DNA of 64,000 nt. It comes from Epinephelus fuscoguttatus (taxonomy: Eukaryota > Chordata > Actinopteri > Perciformes > Serranidae). The stretch spans positions 27,150,949 through 27,214,948 of the forward strand of contig NC_064773.1 of NCBI RefSeq assembly GCF_011397635.1, read 5' to 3'. The notes beneath the pieces are model-generated. The model saw only the letters and a program-made list of their open reading frames with translations. It did not search any database and was not told the DNA's origin. Position 1 is the first letter of the stretch; each line of letters begins with the position of its first letter. Both the position numbers and the translations under genes were made by a program. Below, piece by piece: positions 47,360 through 57,660 of this stretch.

Positions 47360-47971
47360 AATAAATTCTGTGTTCACAGGAAATGTCCATCGGGTCTCAC
47401 TCCCAGGGCATCAAAAGACACAGCCTAGTCAGTGGCCCTCTGCATCAGATACAGGCACACAATGCAACCTTTAGCATCCACATGGGAGGTTTTCAACCAA
47501 TTCCAATATAAACCAATTATTAGACATTAAGAGTAACACACGTAGTATAAAGAGCAAGAAAGAGGCTTTTGCCCAAGCAACCAAATATAACAAGCAGGAA
47601 TAAGATCATGTTGGTAAATGTACAGTTTCTGCTCATGTAGTGCATACAGTCTAATTTTAAAATAAACTTCCAACATAGGTTTACTTCATTTGTAGGTTTA
47701 TTGTCTTAGGTTTAGATGACAAAAGTATGTGGTTAGGTTTAAAAAAAAAAAAAAAAAAAAAAGACCATGGTTTGAGTTAAAATAATTACATCAACGTAAT
47801 GTGATGTCACATTCTTAAAATCACTCAACAGTGATTTTTGTTTTTACACAGGACACAAATAGGAGCCCTTGGGCACAGTACTTTTACCCAAGGGACTGCT
47901 TTTACCCAATAGCCGTCCCTTGGGTAAAAGTGCTGTGCTTGTTTGACCCATTCACTACCCCACCGTCCTGC
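47360..47971. repeat. Dispersed repeat family B, host of the hAT insertion
   Basis: Contains tcaaaataaattctg, ggttaggtttaaaaaa and ggacacaaataggagccctt, matching the copy at 39380-40330. The hAT element at 47980-49705 is inserted at its right side. It includes a 24-base hairpin at 47873-47938. Confidence 0.45.
47873..47938. repeat. Near-perfect 24-bp inverted repeat
   Basis: The left arm 47873-47896 and right arm 47915-47938 are reverse complements at 23 of 24 positions, with an 18-base loop that itself repeats tttaccca. Confidence 0.93.
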
Positions 47972-47979
47972 CCTATAGC

Positions 47980-49705
47980 CAGTGTTGTAAAGTAGCGACA
48001 CTACAAGTACCGACGTTAGTAACCTAACTACAATTCTCAGTAGCATGGTGGTAACATCACTACTTTCTGAGTCAAACAGCTTTTCAGTAGCGAAGTTGAT
48101 TAATTGACCAAGTAGCGCAGTAGCATCCACAACAGTTACAAGCTCTTTTTCCGAGGAAAAACTCCGAAGTACAGCAGACTTTTTTCTGTTGAGATCTGGA
48201 TAAAAGTAGGGGTAATAAAACTGAGGATAAGAAATGTAACTGACATTAGTGCCAGACAGAGGCATGTAGACAAAGGCAGCACTTCAGTATGACATCACAT
48301 ACGAATCCCTTAGTTTATTGTGCTTGCCATTTTGCTATTGGCTTTTCTTGGCAAGACCCTCCCTACCCTGCCTCTGTTTGGCTACATTGCACTTCTTGAT
48401 GTGTCTCTTATTTGCCTTGCCCATAGACTGTGTAGATTTGCAGTGGAGACTAGAGAAACAGACAAACCATGGGCCAAGAAAGGACCTAGAGAGACAGAGA
48501 ACAGTATTAAGAGAGGAGAGAGTGATTTTTCCAGGACATGTTTATGTTCTAATGTCCCTCCAAAGAGCCCGGTCTTTCTCTGAAGTTGCTGAAATCCAGT
48601 GCTTGATCAGTGACTTGCAGGGTCAGAAACCAACAAAAAAGGCGTCCTTTAATGTCAACATGATATGCGGTCGGTTGCCGCAATAATTTAACAGCACCCA
48701 GCAGCATCAGGGGGAAACGCGGTGGGAGAAAGACAAAAGGTAAGGTGGTGAAAGTCTGAGTGGGATGAGCGGGATGGGTGGTGCCTGGGTCCAACAAATA
48801 CCAACTTTCACCAGAGAGAGCAGTGTTCGTGTCCCATACGATTCTTAAGCCAAACCCTGTTCTTTTTCCTAAAACCAAGCACTTGCTTTTGTTGCCCAAA
48901 CCCAACCATGTGTGTTTGATGTTGAAGGAGGGAAAAAAGTCAATTTACGGTGTTGTACCGACAGTGGGTTTATTAAGAGAGAGACTGTATGTAAACATTA
49001 AATTTCTGTATCTGTATTTGTGTATCTTTAAAAAAGACAATGCATGTAACAGGCAGAACTTGACACGGTGTCCCAAAACTTGCACCTGAGGTACCTTGCA
49101 TATCGTATATGGACATGGAAAGTCCATGACCAAAATGTCAATATGTGACGAGGTCAGAGTGAGAATGTGTTGCCCCAGAAAGAAAAGATTTAATTCAGAT
49201 CTGTTATTTTTATTGTTTATATTACTGTCTTTTATTTATAATGGTTTTATTGACTGAAAAATATATTTTGGAATTCTGTTTTTGAATTACTGTAATAGCC
49301 AGGTAGCCTAGTGAAAGAGACAGAGAAATGCATTAAGTAGGAAGAGGAGAGAGAAAGGGAGAGAGCGATAGGTTGACTGATGATGTCATGTTATTGGAGA
49401 ACATGTTCAAATGTCACAAAGTCTTCAAAAAAAAGAGAAAAAAGAAAAGTTGGAAATTTTAAGTCAGTTGTTTAATGATAAACGTCCAACTGGACATTTT
49501 TTGCATGCTTATTTGTTTGACATTTTTTCTTTGCACTTAGAAAATGCTAATTTGATATAAAGTAGCTTTGCAAGTAGCAAGCTACTTTTGCCATTTTCTC
49601 CTAGCTTAGCTTGCTACATTTCTTTGGGGATAGATTCAATGTAGTGAAAGTTTTACTTTGATGTAGAGTAGCTCATTACGTAGCTCACTACATCTTCCAA
49701 CACTG
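47980..49705. mobile_element. hAT-type element with perfect 8-bp target duplication
   Basis: The left end cagtgttgtaaagtagc and the right end, in reverse complement, cagtgttggaagatgtag form terminal inverted repeats. Subterminal regions are rich in 'tagc/agcta' motifs, typical of hAT elements. The flanking 8-mer cctatagc is identical on both sides (47972-47979 and 49706-49713). The interior holds a reverse-oriented copy of repeat family B (about 48600-49165). No transposase reading frame survives. Confidence 0.85.
48600..49165. mobile_element. Reverse copy of repeat family B nested in the hAT element
   Basis: In reverse complement it reads gtcatggactttccatgtcc, aaacccaac/gttgggtttggg and tggacccaggcacc, matching 39380-39720. 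It lies wholly inside the hAT element, so it was either inserted later or carried as cargo. Confidence 0.45.
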
Positions 49706-50185
49706 CCTATAGCCTATGGACTCTTTACACTATTGCTGTTGCACAAACACAACAATTTTGCTAATCTATTGCTCAACAAAAACTGCAAAACTTGTAGAAA
49801 ACACAGGCAGCCCCTGTGGATACAGTTCTTGATGTCTCTATATTCATGGTAGCCATTTTGTCCATGTAGTATTTTTGTAAAGGTGCATATTAGCCAAATC
49901 TACGGCAGCTATGTATGTACCCTGTACACTGCTATGCCACAATCTCCAAGCACAATAGGTTGTGCTTTAGTTTTCAGTCCCCTTCTACCAGTTGTACTCT
50001 GTGTTCAAACTGTATGCATGTTGGCTAAGCTGGGGTGACAAGCTAACCTTCTGGCTCGTGATCTACAGCGTGATCCAATAGCAAGTATTGATCAGTCTGA
50101 ATGGCTTTCCGGTAAAAGTCGAAGTGACACCTTCAACTGTCTGTACAGTCAATACAGTGCAACTACAAAGCAAGAGGGGAACACG

Positions 50186-50700
50186 GTGAGAGGGGCAGAG
50201 AGGGAAAGAGCAGCAACCAACCAGGAATATCAGGACTTAAGGCTGCATGAGTTACAGCTCAGCACAGCTCAGCGAATGAGTTACTGTTATGCAAGAGCTC
50301 AGTCAGCCAGCGGGATATCAGGAGGGGAGAGAGAGAGAGAGAGCAGCGGAGCGAGTGAGCAGCGAGAACACGAGCTGAGGGACAGAGAGGCGAGGGCTGG
50401 AGAGGAAACAGCAGCATGTGAGAGCAGATTACAGCTGGATCTACCATACACATACATGCATTAACATACACACTCCCTCACTGTCTGTCTTTCTCTGTCA
50501 TACCTTCTTGCAGCACGGCAGCATCATGAGTTTGAGTGCAGAGGGGGTTTTCTTCTCTTCGCCAAGAGACTGAAGAGAGAAGAAGAAGAGAAGAGGACAG
50601 ATAAAAAGAAAAGAGAAGAAGTAAGAAGAGAGGAAAGGAGGGGAGGAGAGAGGAGAGGAGACACAGAGGAGAAGACAGGAAAAGAGATAGAAGGAAAGCA
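50186..50700 (+). promoter_or_regulatory. Purine-rich leader/promoter-proximal region of an unidentified gene
   Basis: GA-rich sequence with cagcggagcgagtgagcagc-like CpG content, the usual look of a 5' UTR. An acceptor-like site (ttctctgtcataccttcttgcag, ends 50513) could start a leader exon that continues into the coding exon. A GA run is at 50327-50345. The transcription start is not determinable. Confidence 0.4.
50526..50573 (+). promoter_or_regulatory. Upstream open reading frame 1
   Basis: ATG at 50526 opens a 15-codon frame (MSLSAEGVFFSSPRD) ended by TGA at 50571-50573, in the presumed leader of the gene starting at 50825. Confidence 0.4.
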
Positions 50701-50758
50701 AACTTTCTTCTAAAGGATCTTTCGACTCATTCAGAGGCTCGAGTCAAAGCACCCAACC

Positions 50759-50770
50759 ATGAGGCTGTGA
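50759..50770 (+). promoter_or_regulatory. Upstream open reading frame 2 (ATG AGG CTG TGA)
   Basis: A three-codon uORF 55 bases before the main ATG, with an A at -3. Such minimal uORFs can lower or delay initiation downstream. It applies only if the mRNA keeps this stretch: a gtgagt at 50769 and an acceptor-like tcttgcag ending at 50797 are too close (29 bases) to form an intron. Confidence 0.4.
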
Positions 50771-50824
50771 GTCCCTGCTCCTTCTTTCCTCTTGCAGAGC
50801 TCCTCTTCTTCATTACCTGACCCC

Positions 50825-51101
50825 ATGTCACCCAAAGTGGGACCCAGCACTCAAACCACAGGCACCCACCTCTGGATGCTTCTATGCGCCCTTCTCAGTG
50901 CTGTGGTCCTAGCTAGGGGCTCCTCGCTGAGCCCCGAGGACTTACAGAGCACCGCTGCTACATCGCTGCCAGAGGACTGGAACCGCACGACCATCCAGCT
51001 GCAGCCGGATCTGCAGACCGAAGCCCAGGTGCCGACAGAAGCACAGACAGAAGCACAGACAGAATCTTTGCCAACTCAGAGCACCACCAGCAACTATACA
51101 G
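50825..51101 (+). CDS. First coding exon of an unidentified secreted or membrane protein
   Basis: I do not recognise the gene. The exon encodes 92 residues plus one base of the next codon. Residues 16-30 (LWMLLCALLSAVVLA) look like a signal peptide, with likely cleavage near A30-R-G. The remainder is Ser/Thr/Gln/Glu-rich, has two sequons (N53-R-T, N90-Y-T) and a short tandem repeat TEAQTEAQTE near 71-80. This composition fits a mucin-like or stalk region at the start of an ectodomain. It ends at donor gttagt in phase 1, the usual junction before extracellular modules. Start choice: ATG 50825 is the first in-frame ATG after a good acceptor-like site at 50797, but its context is weak; Met18 could also serve. 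No following exon was found, so the first intron is probably longer than 12.8 kb. A sialomucin (podocalyxin-like) or a modular receptor are guesses only. Confidence 0.6.
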
Positions 51102-53359
51102 GTTAGTCTCTCTGACGATCACCCATCGATTTCTTCCTTGTTTTACTGCTACAACTTCCAGCATGAGTTAATGATTTCTAGTTTTGTGTCACGCCAAAAT
51201 TGAATCCACACTGAAAGAAATATTTTGCGCAATGAGATCCAAACATTACAGAGTTTGGGCCACACTTTTCCTTTGAAAAATCATCTGGAAAAAGTTCTTG
51301 GTAGGCGGTGTTTACAGAAACCTCTAACCTATGAAACCTCAATCTGCCTTTCAATGAAAGCATTCTTTGACTACAGCTGAAATGATTAGCTGATGAATCA
51401 TCATCGACATGGTAATCGATTTAGACGTTTCATTTTCAGCTTTCTTCCTCTGAATAGTAGTTTTTTCTTAGTCTTTCCTGAGAATAAACTAAATATTTTT
51501 GTGTTTTGGGGTGTGTTTGGATTTAAAAAAAGGATACAAATATGTCAGTTTTGGCTCTGGGAAATAATGGCTATTTTCAGTTTTCTGACATTATATAGAC
51601 CGAGCGGTAAATCAAGATTTGGCAAATTATGCGACAACAGACTGACTTCAAGAGTTCTTGTTATGGCCACGGTCTACTTTTGATTGCCAATACCAAAAAT
51701 GCTGACTCCACAGTGTTAGAAATTCAGTGGTTGCTACACGATCACAAGTCTTGGCATTAGGCCTCCGACTGGCATTAAAACTCTCAGAAATGGGGATTTA
51801 AGGAAGTTGCAGGAGTAAGTACGCAAGCAAGTACCTAAAAGTTCTTCCAACTGTACTGGTTGTGTCAATATCTGTTTCCCCATTGATTTGTGTTTCTCTT
51901 TATATTAACTCGAACATGACTTTACCCTAAACCCAAAGTATCTTTTGTGATACTAACGTGAAACTAAGGACCCTTTCGCACCTTCCTCATTTGGTCCAGA
52001 CTTTTGGACTCTTCAGTTTGAACCAAACCCAAATTAAGAGTGTAAAATCCTCCCTGCACCATGGCCCGGACCAAAGAGCCAAACCTTGATCCGATGAAAA
52101 GAGGTGGTCTTTGAACCTTGGTTCAGTTTGTTTTTGGTGTGGATCTTTTTTTTTTTTTTTTTGAGATGGTTCAGACTTTCGGACCAATTTGAGAAAGTTT
52201 TGGCATGCTATCGCCAAGGGATAAGAGTAGTGTAGCACCTTGGTACATAGAGTGTGTGCGTGTGTGTGTGGTTTAGAAACAGAGAGAGTGATGATGGCCG
52301 CGCATGGAGTAGATAGGTGTTGATGATCTGAACGGAGAAGGAATTAGCAGTGAAGTTGTCAAGTGGTAATAAATGTACAGTGTAGGTTTCAGCTTGTCCA
52401 TGACCAATGCAAAATACCAAAATGAGACCAAAATGGTCACACATGGAAAGAGACGGAGACAATTTTATCAAGAGCCAGTTTGAAAAATGTCACAAAACCT
52501 CAAAACACGTTATCTTCTGAAACGATGAGAGACAGGTGATACAACAGGACGAGAAAGCCTGTCTACAAACTAACCAATGTCAACTCACGTAGGTGATGAT
52601 GACAGAATATAGGTGTGTCACGTATAGTTCTTTAGTGCAAACCTTAGTTCAGACCTTGGTTCGGACTTTCAGGTGTGAAAAGGCCCTAAACCTCGCCCTA
52701 ACTCCCACTACAGACAGTGTGCTACAGGGACACACAAAAATACGCTTCAAAGACATCCCTCTTTGACCAATATAAAATTTTACTTAAAAACATGTTTTTG
52801 AAAGTTGCTGAAGTGCCTTGATTTTTTTCTCTCCTCCAACCCAGAGGAGACTTACTCACTCCAAAAACCTCCATCTGTTTTTTCTTTTTTTAGACGCTAT
52901 GAAAAAATATTCTCAAAACTAGAAGAAAAACTTGGACAAAGTTTGATGTGTTCAAGTAGACTTGTGTGCTCTAGTGTGTGTGTTTGCTGTAAGTACCTTG
53001 AAATGTTTGCGCACGCATGTGCAGATGTACTTATTCAGTTGTGTTTTGATTATAGTAGATCCATGTGTGTGTACTTGTAAACAAATTTGCAGTTTGATGT
53101 GTGCACGAATGTGTGTGTTCTCATGTATATCTCTAAGAGTGAGAACATTTAAAAGTGGGGACAACTTGTGTACTTTTCACCTCTTCAATGGGTTGTGTTA
53201 GGGTTTAAGTATTGGGAATGTGTTATTATGTACTGTAATATGTCAGTATGTCTGTACAAGTATCAGAGTACACACTTGAGTGTTCCTACATGTGTGCATT
53301 TACGTCTGAGTTGCTTTGGGAGTGCTTGTCAGGAAATACAGAGGAGTGACAAGAAAATA

Positions 53360-53365
<6 letters not shown>

Positions 53366-53413
<48 letters not shown>

Positions 53414-53426
53414 CGTGTGCGTGTGA
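53366..53426. repeat. GT/CG alternating purine-pyrimidine tract
   Basis: A GT run that changes into gcgcgcgc and back to gtgtgcgtgtgcgtgtg. Strict alternation over about 60 bases with a CG core favours left-handed DNA. Confidence 0.9.
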
Positions 53427-53529
53427 GTGAGGTGGCAGGTGATGCCGTTAAAGACAGTTCGTTATGTCCAGGCTGGAGCTGCTGAGCCTGAAGAGAAAGC
53501 TGCAGCGCCGCTCGCATGACTTCACCTCC

Positions 53530-53850
53530 ACTGGAGCATGAGCTGCCTTTCTCTTCTCCTCCGCTCGCTCTGTCCATTTCCTCTCTCTTTCCTTCCCTCC
53601 TCTCTTTCTATTTGTCTCTCTCTCTCTTCCCTGTTTATTTTCTCTCACCTCTGCCTCATCTGTCTCCCTTTTTCTACTAATTGCTCCATCTCCCTCTGTC
53701 ACTTTGCCTTTCTCCCACTTCTTGTTTTTCTCTTATTTTTTTCTTTTCTCTGAGTGTTGGCCACTTCTTCTTTAATTTCCTTCCACTGTGTCTCTTTCTC
53801 TCTCTCTTTCCTTTTCTGATGTTTATTCTTATGTCCCTCGCCCACCCCTT
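53530..53850. repeat. Pyrimidine-rich tract (plus strand)
   Basis: Some 300 bases of CT-rich sequence. Both the Ser/Leu-rich frame on the plus strand and the Arg/Glu-rich frame on the minus strand (53448-53916) follow from composition. Confidence 0.75.
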
Positions 53851-54251
53851 CTCACTCACAGAGCCCATATCCTCACGTGTATGCATAAATAGCCTACAGC
53901 AGATGAGAAAATGCAAACGTCACGTGCCTAATACACACGTAACACACACACGCACGCACACATATACACACATTGGAAATGGACGCACTCGGCCCAAACG
54001 ACACCAATCTTCTTAAAGGTTTAGAGAATAAACAACACAGTTGCTCATTTCATAACAGCAGCTCTGTGTCTGACAGAGCAGGAATAAGCACTTTATACTT
54101 TAATAACACACACACACGCACGCACACACACGCAGGTGACCAGCTGGACTGCTACATCATACCACATGCATGAATTACGCCAGACCAGAGCTTTTAGTTT
54201 CCAAAAATCTAAATCCTGGAGGTGTGATTAATATCAGCGTTCCCAAAACCA

Positions 54252-54253
<2 letters not shown>

Positions 54254-54311
<58 letters not shown>
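54254..54311. repeat. (GT)n microsatellite
   Basis: Perfect GT run of 58 bases, the longest dinucleotide run in the window. Confidence 0.95.
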
Positions 54312-54314
<3 letters not shown>

Positions 54315-54933
54315 ACAGTATAAACTGCTTATTCCGGCTAGCATTAACAGATAAAAGCAGCGCTTCTCATGTTGTTTACTTTTTCCCACCATATTTTTAA
54401 GCCTATTTGACTCTTTCCTTCAGGTCTGGATTACGGCGGAAATACTGCGTTTGTGTTTGGACATTTTAGCCATTTTAGTTTCAGCCTTTTGAGAATAAAA
54501 CCAGCCTCAGTTGTCATTTACAGGACAAAAATAAATCCAGTTAAATATAGAACTTTTTGTACGTGGAAAGCCTTTGGATACAGATAAAGCAGCCAAATGA
54601 AGACAGATGTAGACGTGACTTTCCAGGAAGAGTTGACGTTATCACAGTGGCTACCAAACTTTTTCTTTCCAGATGTAACACCACAGACCTATCTGATGAA
54701 CTCAAGTATACCTTCATCAACACCACCCATATCCCAAATGTGCTAATTTGAACTGATTTTAATAAGATGTGAAAGAAAAGAGGGAAACTTTGCCAATTCT
54801 CAACCAGCCTTGTAGAGCAACAAAGTGTGTAAAAGAACTGTGGTAAACTTCCCTCCATCTTACCAGTGCCCAGATCTCCTTGTTCATTTCCTGGCTCAAA
54901 ATTGTTCTCCAATTTTTGCTGGCTCTGGGTACA

Positions 54934-54970
54934 GAAAATGCAGAAGTACAGAATGTACTTCTGCATTTTC
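54934..54970. repeat. Perfect 17-bp inverted repeat with 3-base loop
   Basis: Arms 54934-54950 (gaaaatgcagaagtaca) and 54954-54970 are exact reverse complements separated by gaa. Too short for a microRNA precursor. Confidence 0.95.
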
Positions 54971-55544
54971 AAATGCCACCACGGACACAAAGATTATAGA
55001 AATGGATAGAGACAGAGAGATCTGCCCCTCTCTCACTCTCAAACTCAGATGACACTACTATCAACCTGAAGATTCAGTAACTGTATTTCCTATTTTTTGC
55101 CTGAAATGTCTTCCAAAACATATTTTAGTGTACTGTTTGGCTGTAATTTGAACAGCATTTGAAGACAATGTTTACTGCTCCAATGTGGTGCAGTGCATTT
55201 GGTTGTAGGTTTTCTACCTCTTGACCAAAAGCGAATGCCACAGCCCATTTTCTCCCTTTTCTCTGTAAGGTTAGCATCATTTTGACACCATTGACTATAA
55301 TAAAGTGGATCTTGTTACAATCTTTTGTACATACAGAGCTGTCTGTGTTTAGGTTGGTTTGGTTAAGTGTGCATGCATATGTCTGTGCAGAAGTTAGACA
55401 TTTAAACCACTTTACCATTACTTTTAGCTATTTCAACCATTTATGCACTACCCTTTAGCTTACTATTTCAACTTTTTGTCTTTGTGAATATGTTTATATT
55501 TATGTTTATGTTTTACATTCTTTATGTGTCATTTTGTTAGTATT

Positions 55545-55690
55545 TTGTTGTGATAACGCTGTGGGAACATGTGGTTAGGTTTAGGCACAAAAACCACGTA
55601 GTTAAGGCTGGGAAAAGATGATGTTTTGGCTTAAAATACCTGCTTTGGTCCCTACAAATACTATTAGAAATGTCCCAATATGTGAATAAA
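55545..55690. repeat. Dispersed repeat family B, short fragment
   Basis: Contains gtggttaggtttaggcacaa, accacgtagttaaggctggg and the final tggtccctacaaatac, as in other copies of this family. Confidence 0.45.
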
Positions 55691-55918
55691 TACCCACTTT
55701 TGTTGGTGTCGAACAGTGGTCTACTGCTTGGCAGTAGTCTTGATAGGTGTCAAGCCATCCACTAACCCCTCCTCCTGATGAGAAACTGTACTTGTAATCT
55801 AAACTATGTCATTTTAGAAATGTTGATATGATTTGTATGAAACATACAAATGTAACACATCTGTGGTTTGCAGAAAAATATGATGCCAACATTTTATTCT
55901 GGTGACTGGGCTGAACTA

Positions 55919-55921
<3 letters not shown>

Positions 55922-55976
<55 letters not shown>
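55922..55976. repeat. (AT)n microsatellite
   Basis: Perfect AT/TA run of 55 bases. Confidence 0.95.
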
Positions 55977-55982
<6 letters not shown>

Positions 55983-57194
55983 TACATGTATATTCATTAC
56001 TTTCGCTCTCTATTTCAACCAATTAATCTAATTAATATAATAATCAATGAGTTTGAGCTAATTGTTAAGTTAATGTACATGCTGAGGTACAGCTGACTCA
56101 ATATGTGGACAAATATTTATTAATCTAACTGTACTTTATAGTTTTCTAAATGAGTTTAGCCTGACCACAATCTCACCACATACACCCCGTGAGCAGAAGT
56201 ACCCCTGAGGTTGGGTATCACTGTCATAGTGATACTGTCCACCATGTAGCCTGAGCACATGTAAATGTAGACTGCAGATACTGCACTGAATGTTTAAAAC
56301 CTTAAGAGGCTTACATCTGTTGTTGTCCTTAAATCAGTCCCTGTCTATGTTTCTGTATTTATTCATTGCAGTTTACAAAGCTTGTTTAAAGCTGTATCAC
56401 AGGGAGGTCAGAGGTCATCTGGGACTAGTCGAGACTCAGTGTCTGCAGAGAAGACACAAAATGAAATTCTCCTCCGTGCATAGACCTGCTTACTGAGTTT
56501 ACCGTTTTAAAAATCGATAAAACTGGTGAAGCAGGCGTGTGATGGTTTAGCACACAGAGCCTTGGAGCGCTGGATCAAACCAGAGCTTTCAGACTCCATC
56601 AATACAAGCCGTGACTCATTATGCAGCTCATCCAGGAATCCTCACTGCTGCCCGTTCCTGGAAGTAAATTGAACAGAGTTGTGCTATTGATTAACTCGTC
56701 CTCAGGTGCTCCTCCTTTTCCATCAGATTGCATTTACAAACTTGTAACCTTTAAGGTTTAAATCTGTGTTTCTTTTCCTCTGTTTTTCCTCACCTTTGTG
56801 GAATGTAAAGAATATTTTAACAGCTTCTGAATCTCCAATTCAGTTTGATGTCAAAGCAAATGTATTATTTTGTTTCATCTGTGTTGCTCGTCTTACAAAT
56901 GGATATGATTACTTGTTCTGATCTCAGATCAATAGAGTACATCTCACTCTTCTTACAGTATCCAACAGCTTTCATGCAGTATTTAATACAGTATATAGCA
57001 TTTCATACATAACTTACATTATACACAATGTTCACTGCAGTAAAAGTAAGATTTACAGTATACAGTATGCGAACGTTTACTTACTGTATTAGCACAAAAA
57101 AGTACAGCTGAGGCTGATGGGAGTGTCATAGGTTTTGCAGGAATTGGTCATTGAAAAAAAAAAATTTTGATCTCATGGGGCTGAAATATAACGC

Positions 57195-57660
57195 CAACAC
57201 AGAAGTGCTAAAAACTGCAGTTCCTCTAATGGCCACTTGAGGCTGGCTCCAGAAGCGAGTCAGTCCCCACAGACCCCCATGTTAAAATGTTCAACTATAG
57301 AGCAGAAATAATCATGTTTACAACCTGAAACAAAAGCGTTTTTTTTTTTTTGTCTGTTTAGCTAATCACTTTCATAACTTTTCAGGGCATGAATTTTTAT
57401 AACTCACCCATTTACATCTTATTAAGGCTTAAAGTTTTGCATGATTAAGGGTGGGGCCACTTGAGTGACAAGTTGTCAGCGAGGCGTCACCACAGTCTGT
57501 GAGTCAGATCCACCCCTCTCTCTTCCACAGCTCCAACCTCTCATCCAAATATGGTTACTTCTGGCTGAAAAAATCCAAATGCCGAACTCACGGCTCTAAA
57601 ATTAGAGTTTACTAACCAATTATGGCGCTAGTCACCAAAATTATCACAATTCATCCTGAA
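57195..57660. repeat. Dispersed repeat family A, most complete copy
   Basis: Runs from cagaagtgctaaaaactgca and ggccacttgaggctggctcc through acccatttacatcttattaa, ggggccacttgagtgacaag and tccacagctccaacctctca to ccaattatggcgctag. It joins the left-half copies (8157, 11846) to the right-half copies (15570, 40395), so it defines the order of the family. Confidence 0.65.

Noticed and set aside
50771-50797. Mini-intron between gtgagt at 50769 and cag at 50797
   Set aside because: 29 bases is below the minimum length for a vertebrate spliceosomal intron.
50825-51101. Naming the exon as podocalyxin or another sialomucin
   Set aside because: Only composition supports it; the conserved cysteine domain, membrane span and cytoplasmic tail are not in the window.
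54421-54600. Possible second exon of the unidentified gene after acceptor ctctttccttcag
   Set aside because: The phase would fit (GLDYGGNTAFVFG...), but there is no donor in a sensible place and the frame has no domain character before its stop.
54541-54990. A 149-codon minus-strand frame
   Set aside because: It includes the 54934 palindrome and has no recognisable features; likely chance.
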